Below, piece by piece: positions 25,890 to 32,764 of a stretch of DNA of 43,451 nt. The position numbers and the translations under genes are program-made. The notes under the pieces were generated by a model. It was not told the origin of the DNA and ran no database searches. It saw only the letters and a list, made by a program, of their open reading frames with translations. Position 1 is the stretch's first letter. The number at the start of each line of letters is the position of its first letter. The stretch comes from Candidatus Cloacimonadota bacterium (GTDB lineage Bacteria; Cloacimonadota; Cloacimonadia; Cloacimonadales; WRIO01): positions 1 to 43,451 of the forward strand of contig JAJBBH010000103.1 in the NCBI GenBank assembly GCA_020532185.1, given 5' to 3'.

Positions 25890-26115
25890 TAATTATTTCA
25901 AATTATTTTTTTCATATAATTAGTCAAGTCTTTTTACATTCTATTCTGTCAGATATTACATTATAAATATTTTCCCCTTTAACACAAATAACAAAATCAC
26001 TATTTTATTAATAATATCTTCCTTTACTACTATTAACTATTTACTTTTATCTCCCGGCATGATTTCTTTATTTTTATCAAAATGTACCCAAAATATGCAG
26101 ATTTGAACTTATCAA

Positions 26116-26160
26116 CACTCCCCCACCACTCCCCCAGCACTCCTACTACACTCCTACTAC
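26116..26160 (+). repeat. Four tandem 11-base repeats
   Basis: Four exact-length units start at 26116, 26127, 26138 and 26149. The first two read CACTCCCCCAC and CACTCCCCCAG, and the last two are identical, CACTCCTACTA. The right half of the array is also the left arm of the hairpin that follows. Confidence 0.85.
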
Positions 26161-26194
26161 TTCTCCAAGATAGCAGTAGGAATGTAGCGGGAGT
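26139..26194. repeat. Long hairpin with 22-base arms
   Basis: Arms at 26139-26160 and 26173-26194 are complementary at 18 of 22 positions around a 12-base loop. All four differences would be G-U pairs in a minus-strand transcript. The loop and right arm, in reverse complement, match a diverged repeat at 231-274. There is no T-tract, so it is not a simple terminator. Confidence 0.75.
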
Positions 26195-26305
26195 CAAAAG
26201 GGATAGTTAAAAGTTCAAAGCCTTCTTTTTTAAAAGAGCTATAAAGTATTTTTTGGTCATTTAAATCGAATAAAATAAAAAAAACATAAAAAGATAAAAA
26301 TATCA

Positions 26306-26334
26306 TTGACTAAAATCTGATTTAGAATTATATG
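26306..26334 (+). promoter_or_regulatory. Promoter of the 26355-32706 operon
   Basis: TTGACT is followed after exactly 17 bases by TATATG. The expected start is near 26341, just before the AAGGAGG ribosome site, so the leader would be about 14 bases. Confidence 0.55.
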
Positions 26335-26354
26335 TATTTTAACAAGGAGGATTT

Positions 26355-26879
26355 ATGTATAAAACATATAGCACAAACAATAATTCGCAAATCTTTGAAA
26401 GCAAAATCAAAGAAAAAAACATAGATACAGTGATAATTTATTATCAAAATAGAGAGCAACTTCCAACACTTGACTTGCCAGACAAGGATTTAATTTTGAT
26501 ATGCAAAGATAGTAACGATATCATGGAAGGTGATATTCAGATGAATTTTTTCTTTAAGTCAATTCTTTTTGTTAATCGAGATGCATATTTAGATATTTTA
26601 AAAAGAAAGAAAATAATCCATCTTGACGAGCATTCGAGTTTTAGTAAAAACATTATGTCTTCTACAGTTAGACACATGAATCAGAATGTTTTAAACTGTG
26701 TGGAGGCTGCATGCATCGCATTCGAGCTTGAATTGATAGACAAAGATAAGCCTGTCTTGGCAATGGGTGGGCTAATGCAAAACTTAGATACCCTGATAGT
26801 TGTAACACCTGCAAAATATAGCAAAATAGAAAATGCAAAAGTAAATGAAGTTATTTGTGAGCCAATTATTGAGGCATAG
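26355..26879 (+). CDS. Stand-alone pyruvate-kinase C-domain-like protein
   Basis: A 174-residue cytoplasmic protein. Its last 70 residues match the pattern of the pyruvate-kinase alpha/beta C-terminal domain found as a free-standing protein in archaea and some bacteria: a CVEAACIAFE helix, the turn AMGGLMQNLDTLIVVTPA, and the ending VNEVICEP. The N-terminal half is less clear but alternates strands and helices. In pyruvate kinase this domain is allosteric; the role of the free form is unknown. The nucleotide-type GG turn is kept. It is the first gene of an operon, 21 bases before nadE, with AAGGAGG 4 bases before the ATG. Confidence 0.6.
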   Translation: MYKTYSTNNNSQIFESKIKEKNIDTVIIYYQNREQLPTLDLPDKDLILICKDSNDIMEGDIQMNFFFKSILFVNRDAYLDILKRKKIIHLDEHSSFSKNIMSSTVRHMNQNVLNCVEAACIAFELELIDKDKPVLAMGGLMQNLDTLIVVTPAKYSKIENAKVNEVICEPIIEA

Positions 26880-26900
26880 TAGATTTATAAGGAAATATAT

Positions 26901-27665
26901 ATGAGAAAAATTAATTATATACAAGAGACACAAAGAATCGTCGAGTTTATCCAAAACAAATGCCAAAAAAGTGGTTTTAATAAAATTGTAATTGGTTTGT
27001 CAGGAGGTATTGACTCTGCACTTGGTGCAGCGTTGGCAGTTCGTGCACTTGGCAAAGACAATGTCATAGCTGTGATGATGCCTTACAAAAGCTCTCATCC
27101 AGATAGCTTAAATCATGCCAAACTATTAGCAAAAGAACTTGATATTTCATATCATATTATAGACATAACGCCTATGGTTGATGCATACTTTGATAATTAT
27201 GCTCAGGATACAGATGTATTGCGTAAGGGTAATTTTATGGCAAGAACCCGCATGTGTGTGCTTTATGACTTCTCAGCAAAGAATAAGGCTTTGGTATTAG
27301 GTACAAGTAATAAATCAGAAATATATGCAAACTATTGCACTCAATATGGCGATTCTGCCTGTGCATTCGAGCCTTTTGCACACTTATATAAAAGAGAAGT
27401 GTGGGAGATTTCCAAGCACCTTAATGTACCTCAGCAAATACTGGATAAAAAGCCAACAGCAGACCTCTGGGAAGGACAAACTGACGAACAAGAATTAGGA
27501 ATAGATTACACTACATTAGACAAAATACTGTATCAAATTCTGGATTTAAATATGTCTGATGAAGAAATATTATCAACTTCAATAACAAAAGAGCAGCTTG
27601 AGCTTGTGAAAAGAAAAATAAAGCTCAGTGAATTTAAAAGGCATATGCCAGATATGCTTGATTAG
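26901..27665 (+). CDS. nadE: NAD+ synthetase, ammonia-dependent type
   Basis: A 254-residue enzyme that makes NAD+ from nicotinate adenine dinucleotide, ATP and an amide donor. The ATP pyrophosphatase loop SGGIDS is at 34-39. ARTRMCVLYDFS, GTSNKSE and the PTADLWEGQTDEQELG segment are all characteristic of NadE. There is no N-terminal nitrilase-like glutaminase domain, so it should use free ammonia. A GGAAATATAT stretch precedes the ATG. It lies second in the operon, 26 bases before the zinc-ribbon TPR gene. Confidence 0.96.
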   Translation: MRKINYIQETQRIVEFIQNKCQKSGFNKIVIGLSGGIDSALGAALAVRALGKDNVIAVMMPYKSSHPDSLNHAKLLAKELDISYHIIDITPMVDAYFDNYAQDTDVLRKGNFMARTRMCVLYDFSAKNKALVLGTSNKSEIYANYCTQYGDSACAFEPFAHLYKREVWEISKHLNVPQQILDKKPTADLWEGQTDEQELGIDYTTLDKILYQILDLNMSDEEILSTSITKEQLELVKRKIKLSEFKRHMPDMLD

Positions 27666-27691
27666 TAACCGTATAAGACACTGGAGGAACT

Positions 27692-28894
27692 GTGTTATTT
27701 AGCAGAAACCGTTGTAAAATATGTAAAAAGATTATTGGACATCGCTATTGTTTAAGGACAGATAAGCATATCTGCTGGCATTGTTGTAATAAAATGCGAA
27801 CAGATTTTAAATGCCCACCAACATGTGAATATTATTTGAAACCGATTGAATCTGCTACAGCAAAGATAGAAATAAATGCAAAGGTTGACTCTAAAAGCGA
27901 ATTTGATGATCTTAATCGGCTAATTGCTGACTATTGGATGAACCATGAAGTGCAAGATTTAGACAAGAATATCCCAATTTTAATGCTTAATAACGAGACA
28001 CAAAGAGAATCATTACACAAATACCTATCAAATGTGACTTTACCTGAGAATATTAAAGAATATCTCTTTAAAAGACTTGAAATGCCTTACAAAAAACAAG
28101 AAAAAGAAAAGCATTATGAAGACTATGCACTTGAGTTTATTGAGTATATATTACAAGACAATTTCGAGGCTGCATTAAACCTCTATTTGCCCTTTTTAAG
28201 TACAAAAAATGAGTATAATCATAAACTTCTTCTTGAACACTTTAACAGTCATCACGCACTGAGAAAGCTCAGTAATTTTGAACTAATAGCCTCAGGTATG
28301 TCAACTCAAGAAAATGAGGCATTTGTTAGTTTTGAATTGAATAATAATCAAGAATACTCTGTTATATTGGTGCCTGGATATAATAAATGGGTGGTGAAAT
28401 ATCATGCATTTGGTGCTATAAACCTCGTGCGAACAGAAAATGAGGCTCTGAGAATAGTGGCAAATGCACTCTCTCAACAAAACACAGAAACTGCCTATAA
28501 ATACTTAAGTAATTATAAACAAATATATTATTTTTCACCAGATATGCACTATTATGATGGCTTGTATTACAGCATTAAAGAAGAGATTAAGTTCGCAATT
28601 AAAGCCTATGAACTGTCTATTGCATTGGACCCATTTTTTGTAGAGGCTTATTATAATCTTGCTTTTATCATGCAGGCTGAAAATCAATTAGAACAGGCAA
28701 AAATATTATATCATCAAATCTTGGAAATCAAGCCAGACTATCTGAATGCAATGAATAATCTTGGCACAATTTGCCTATATGAGAAAAAAATAAATGAGGC
28801 AAAAGTATTATTTGAACGTTGTTTATCTGTTGACCCAAATTATGAGTTTGCACAAAAGAATCTCGATAAAATAAAAGAATTAGGCTTGGAATAG
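27692..28894 (+). CDS. Zinc-ribbon and TPR protein
   Basis: A 400-residue protein of unknown function. The N-terminal 50 residues hold four Cys pairs or single Cys/His residues (CKIC, HICWHCC, CPPTCEYY), a likely one- or two-zinc ribbon. The middle (about 140-260) is an alpha+beta region I cannot place. From about 265 to 400 there are three or four TPR helix pairs, with YYNLAFIMQ and AMNNLGTICLYE motifs. The start is GTG, set by GGAGG 4 bases upstream. There is no signal peptide. It lies between nadE and ribD with short gaps. Confidence 0.75.
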   Translation: MLFSRNRCKICKKIIGHRYCLRTDKHICWHCCNKMRTDFKCPPTCEYYLKPIESATAKIEINAKVDSKSEFDDLNRLIADYWMNHEVQDLDKNIPILMLNNETQRESLHKYLSNVTLPENIKEYLFKRLEMPYKKQEKEKHYEDYALEFIEYILQDNFEAALNLYLPFLSTKNEYNHKLLLEHFNSHHALRKLSNFELIASGMSTQENEAFVSFELNNNQEYSVILVPGYNKWVVKYHAFGAINLVRTENEALRIVANALSQQNTETAYKYLSNYKQIYYFSPDMHYYDGLYYSIKEEIKFAIKAYELSIALDPFFVEAYYNLAFIMQAENQLEQAKILYHQILEIKPDYLNAMNNLGTICLYEKKINEAKVLFERCLSVDPNYEFAQKNLDKIKELGLE

Positions 28895-28899
28895 CATTA

Positions 28900-30039
28900 A
28901 TGGCATATAGCTCTTCTTTGATGAATCTTGCGATTAAACAAGCAGATTATGCACACTATATAAGTCGTCCAAACCCAAATGTGGGTGCTATTGTTGTAAA
29001 AAATAATAAAGTTATTGGCTTTGGATATTCACAAGCATATGGCTCTGACCATGCAGAAGTAGTTGCTCTCAAAGAAGCAGGAAATCTTGCAAAAGATGGA
29101 GAATTATACGTAACCTTAGAGCCTTGTAGCCATCAGGGAAAAACACCGCCATGTACTGACGCAATTATAAAAGCAGGCATAAAGACTGTTTATATCGGCA
29201 TTTTAGACCCCAATCCATTGGTAGCTGGCAGAGGTGTCGAACTATTAAAAAAAGCAGGGATTAAAGTACAAATTGGCTATAAAACAAAACAAATTGAAAA
29301 GCAATTAGAGTATTATTTACACTGGCGAAAACACAATTTACCTTTTGTGATGATGAAAAATGCTGTTAGTTTGGATGGCAAAATTGCTGCACCCGATGGA
29401 AACTCTAAATGGATAACAAGTGAAGAAGCAAGACATTTTGGGCGCTTGAAACGTGCAGAAGGAGAGGCAATTATCACAGGTATAGGCACTGTCTTAGCTG
29501 ATAATCCTATGCTTATCCTAAGAGCAGATGAGATGGATAAATTAAGAATTAAAGCCGATAATAATCATATTGCCCAGCCTGTGAGAATAATATTAGATTC
29601 ATCTCTAAAAATCCCCTTAAATAGCAAAATTGTTGAAACAGCAAAAGAATATAAAACAATAATAATCAAAAGTAATTCATCAAAAATTAATCATGAAAAA
29701 GAAGACAAATTGCGACAAATGGGCGTAAACATTATTGGTATAAACAGTATCGACAACAAAATAGACTTAAAAGCACTGCTTGTTTTTCTTGCAGAACATA
29801 AGTTTACCTCAATCTTTATTGAGGCAGGACCAAAACTAAGTACTGCATTTTTGAATCAAGGATTGGTTGATAAAGTCTTCTATTTTATTGCACCCAAAGC
29901 CTTAGGCGGCACTAACGACGTCTATCAACATTTGCATGTTGACTCTTTGAGAACAGCGATAGAGTTTGAAAGAGTAATACCGCAGTTAATAAACAAAGAT
30001 AATATTTTATTAGAAGCATATGTTAAAAAAGATATTTAA
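28900..30039 (+). CDS. ribD: Bifunctional riboflavin deaminase/reductase RibD
   Basis: A 379-residue enzyme for two steps of riboflavin synthesis. The N-terminal deaminase domain has the zinc motif HAE (51-53) and PCxxxxxTPPC with ligands Cys76 and Cys85. The C-terminal reductase domain starts near 150 (KNAVSLDGKIA) with the SKWITS and GTVLADNP motifs. Length is normal. It begins 5 bases after the TPR gene and overlaps the next gene by 20 bases. No other rib genes are present in the window. Confidence 0.96.
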   Translation: MAYSSSLMNLAIKQADYAHYISRPNPNVGAIVVKNNKVIGFGYSQAYGSDHAEVVALKEAGNLAKDGELYVTLEPCSHQGKTPPCTDAIIKAGIKTVYIGILDPNPLVAGRGVELLKKAGIKVQIGYKTKQIEKQLEYYLHWRKHNLPFVMMKNAVSLDGKIAAPDGNSKWITSEEARHFGRLKRAEGEAIITGIGTVLADNPMLILRADEMDKLRIKADNNHIAQPVRIILDSSLKIPLNSKIVETAKEYKTIIIKSNSSKINHEKEDKLRQMGVNIIGINSIDNKIDLKALLVFLAEHKFTSIFIEAGPKLSTAFLNQGLVDKVFYFIAPKALGGTNDVYQHLHVDSLRTAIEFERVIPQLINKDNILLEAYVKKDI

Positions 30040-30799
30040 TGATTTAAAAACCTCTTATTTGGGCTTTCTTGAGTTTATTTCTTTCTCAATTGAGACCTTT
30101 CATAAGTTTGCAACTTTTTATAAGCAGACCAATGTCAGCTCATTAGTGCTTTTAAGACAGATACTATTTACAGGATATGAGGCACTGACTCTTGTATTGG
30201 TATTAGCAACTGCCATTAGTGGCTTGTTGTTGAGCCAGTTTGGTTCGCTTCTTATAAATCTTGGTCAAGAACAGCTTTTTTATAGTATTTTTGTCAAGGC
30301 AATAACATGTGAGATTGCATGCGTTTTGACAGCATTCTTGATTGTGGCAAGATCAGCACCTGCAATAGCAACAGAACTGGCAAATATGAACGTTAATCAA
30401 GAGATAGAATTAATAGATTCAATTGGTATTTCTCCTGTTTCTTATCTTGTTATTCCGCGCATGATTGGTGTAACAGTGTCTTGCGTTGTATTGACGATAT
30501 ACTTCAATATAGCATCTTATTTAGGTGGTTGGCTTATCGCTAATTACCTTAACCCCTTACCTTTTTCGAGTTACATAAACAGTATTTTAAAAACCATTTC
30601 TATAGCAGATTTTGCTCAAACAATAATCAAGTCATTAGTATTTGGCATATTAATTTCTTTAATTTCGACATATCATGGTTTTCAAGTCAAAAAAGCAATA
30701 ACACAAGTGCCACAACGCACAATAAAAGCAGTGGTCTATTGCCTAAGCTCGATAATTATATTTAATGTAATTATCTCATTAATGTTTGCAATATTATGA
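30020..30799 (+). CDS. MlaE-like ABC permease
   Basis: A 259-residue inner-membrane protein of the MlaE/YrbE family, which moves phospholipids between membranes in Gram-negatives. The family core is visible: the interfacial N-terminal helix, the LARS-like segment VARSAPAIATELANM, and the IDSIGISPVSYLVIPRMIG motif for ATPase coupling. The conserved C-terminal GxEVxGGAxxVG motif is replaced by GFQVKKAITQVPQRT. The gene starts inside ribD and overlaps the ATPase-like gene by 4 bases. No MlaD-type lipid-binding gene is adjacent. Confidence 0.85.
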   Translation: MLKKIFNDLKTSYLGFLEFISFSIETFHKFATFYKQTNVSSLVLLRQILFTGYEALTLVLVLATAISGLLLSQFGSLLINLGQEQLFYSIFVKAITCEIACVLTAFLIVARSAPAIATELANMNVNQEIELIDSIGISPVSYLVIPRMIGVTVSCVVLTIYFNIASYLGGWLIANYLNPLPFSSYINSILKTISIADFAQTIIKSLVFGILISLISTYHGFQVKKAITQVPQRTIKAVVYCLSSIIIFNVIISLMFAIL

Positions 30800-31458
30800 A
30801 AACGACAATAGAAATCAGTAATGTAAAGCATTTCATTTCAAGCACATCATACCTTAAAATAGATAGGCTTGTGATTGATACTATGCAAAATATCTTAATA
30901 AAGACTAAAGTAAATAGCGGTTTGAGTGCATTTTTAAAGCTATTAAGCGGTGTAGTCAGCCCTGACGAAGGAGAAATATTAATATTTGGAGAAAATTTAA
31001 ATTACTGTTCAGAAGCAAAGTATATTGAGATAAAAAAGACAATCAGTTATAGCTATCAACATGGTGTAATGGTCTCAAATCTGACAATATTAGAAAATCT
31101 TTTACTCACTTTAAACTTTCACTTCAAAGAGCTCACATATTCCGAACGTGTAAATTATATATATGATTTTATAAAGTCCTATGATATTAACCATCATCTT
31201 GATAAAAGACCTGTTGATTTGGGTTTTATGCAGAAAAAAATATTTGGCATTATCCGTTCTTGCCTAATAAACCCACGTCTTTTAATATTGGATGAACCTT
31301 TTCAAAATCTTGAAACAAAGTATTGTGGCATACTTGAATCTTTGATTGAGAGACATATAGCAAAAGGTAACCATATAATTCTTGGTGCCAGCTTGAACCA
31401 AGAGTTTGAATTTGTAAACCAAACAATCAATTACTTTCCATTTGTTCAGCAAATTTGA
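30796..31458 (+). CDS. MlaF-like ABC protein with degenerate ATP site (pseudo-ATPase)
   Basis: A 220-residue protein in the position of the Mla ATPase and with the overall strand and helix pattern of an ABC ATPase. The P-loop equivalent reads KVNSGLSAFLK, so the Gly-rich loop and the GK[ST] lysine are lost. The signature region reads DLGFMQKK, with no LSGGQ. The switch His is replaced (LGASLNQE). Only the Walker B segment LLILDEP and a Gln in the Q-loop region (SYSYQHG) remain. The flanking LSGVVSPDEGEI strand supports homology. It overlaps the MlaE-like gene (ATGA), so the two are coupled. It may be structural or need another ATPase. Frame and stop are clean. Confidence 0.75.
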   Translation: MKTTIEISNVKHFISSTSYLKIDRLVIDTMQNILIKTKVNSGLSAFLKLLSGVVSPDEGEILIFGENLNYCSEAKYIEIKKTISYSYQHGVMVSNLTILENLLLTLNFHFKELTYSERVNYIYDFIKSYDINHHLDKRPVDLGFMQKKIFGIIRSCLINPRLLILDEPFQNLETKYCGILESLIERHIAKGNHIILGASLNQEFEFVNQTINYFPFVQQI

Positions 31459-31476
31459 TTAGGAACCTCATAATTA

Positions 31477-32706
31477 ATGCATACATTTTTAAAGAATTAT
31501 TATAATCATTTAAAGCTCTTTTCTAAAAACGCCAAACTTTTTTTAATAGGCGGAATTTTTAACGGAATTGGGCTCTCTGTTTTTAGCTTACTTTTTAATC
31601 TATACTTGAAAGAACATGGCTTTTCAGAGTCTCAAATTGGTCAGGTCTTATCTTGGGGGTCTTTGGGCTCTGCTTTGGTTGCCATTCCAGCAGCAATGCT
31701 TTTGGAGAGAGTACATGTCAAAAAAATACTGATTTACTCGACTATTCTTGCTTGCTTTGCATACTTCTTTTCAATATTTAGCAAGACACTTTCATTAATC
31801 TTTGCATTCATGTTTTTTGCAAACTCATTTATCACAGTTTACAGGGTCTCGATTGCACCTTTCTTTATGAGAAATAGTAACAAAGAAGAGCGGATATACT
31901 TGTTTAGCGTCAACTCAGCATTGTCAATGCTATCACAATTAATCGGCTTTGTAATTGGCGGTTATTTACCAAAAGCAATTATGAAATTTGGACTTAGCTC
32001 TGATTTATCATTTGCTTATGAAGTCGCACTTTACATATCAATAGCAGGCACAATGCTATCAATCTTTCCATTTATATCTATCAAACAGGCTGCTATTCCC
32101 AAAAACCCAACAAATATGTTTGCAAAAATTAAAAACTACAATTGGCACATTATTACCAGATTAATGATTCCTAAAGTGCTTGTTGGCTTTGGGGCAGGTC
32201 TGGTCATTCCCTTTATGAATTTGTATTTCAAAAATGAATATAATCTTGAATCTGACACTATTGGGATATTCTTTTCAGTTATGCAAGTCTTTCTCTTTTT
32301 AGGAATGATGTCGGCACCGTATCTGACAAAGAAGCTTGGAATGATGCAAAGTATTGTGTTGACCGAACTGTTGTCTATTCCTTTTATGTTTATCTTGGCA
32401 ATGTCACGTTATTTGCCTCTTGCTGTAATTGCCTTTATAATGAGAGGGACTCTGATGAATATGAACTTGCCGATAAGCTCCAACTTTGAAATGGAATTAG
32501 TTAAACCATACGAACAACCATTTACTAACGCAATCTCAACCTTTGGATGGCAAGGTGCATGGACCTTTAGTGCATGGGCAGGTGGGCAAATAATTGAAAA
32601 GTATTCTTTTGCATTTTCATTCTATGTTACCATTGTTGCATACTTCTTGTCAGCTGCAACTTATTACTACTTCTTCTCCAAAAAAAGATTGTATATGGCA
32701 AATTAA
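31477..32706 (+). CDS. MFS transporter
   Basis: A 409-residue membrane protein with about 12 predicted helices. The pattern is of the major facilitator superfamily: the loop after helix 2 has LERVHVKK in place of the GxLaDrxGrr motif, and the second half repeats it weakly (LTKKLGMMQ). Substrate unknown. It lies 18 bases after the MlaF-like gene and is probably the last gene of the operon. Its ribosome site is poor (AGGA about 12 bases upstream), so it may depend on coupled translation. Confidence 0.82.
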   Translation: MHTFLKNYYNHLKLFSKNAKLFLIGGIFNGIGLSVFSLLFNLYLKEHGFSESQIGQVLSWGSLGSALVAIPAAMLLERVHVKKILIYSTILACFAYFFSIFSKTLSLIFAFMFFANSFITVYRVSIAPFFMRNSNKEERIYLFSVNSALSMLSQLIGFVIGGYLPKAIMKFGLSSDLSFAYEVALYISIAGTMLSIFPFISIKQAAIPKNPTNMFAKIKNYNWHIITRLMIPKVLVGFGAGLVIPFMNLYFKNEYNLESDTIGIFFSVMQVFLFLGMMSAPYLTKKLGMMQSIVLTELLSIPFMFILAMSRYLPLAVIAFIMRGTLMNMNLPISSNFEMELVKPYEQPFTNAISTFGWQGAWTFSAWAGGQIIEKYSFAFSFYVTIVAYFLSAATYYYFFSKKRLYMAN

Positions 32707-32764
32707 TGTAATTGGAATGATTTGTGCATTATATTATAAAAAACTAAATAATTGTGGAGGACTT

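Larger units (their letters stand above)
25841..26354. other. Intergenic region between divergent genes
   Basis: About 510 bases without a supported gene, between two divergent transcription units. It holds a palindrome pair near the outer-membrane gene start, a long AT-rich stretch, a tandem 11-mer array merging into a 22-base-pair hairpin, and the promoter of the rightward operon. Several short frames exist but none has a ribosome site. Confidence 0.7.

Noticed and set aside
26116-26160. A CRISPR array
   Set aside because: Repeats are 11 bases and directly adjacent with no spacers, and no cas genes are present.
26139-26194. A rho-independent terminator
   Set aside because: The arms are too long and neither side has a T-tract at the stem end; it lies far from any gene 3' end.
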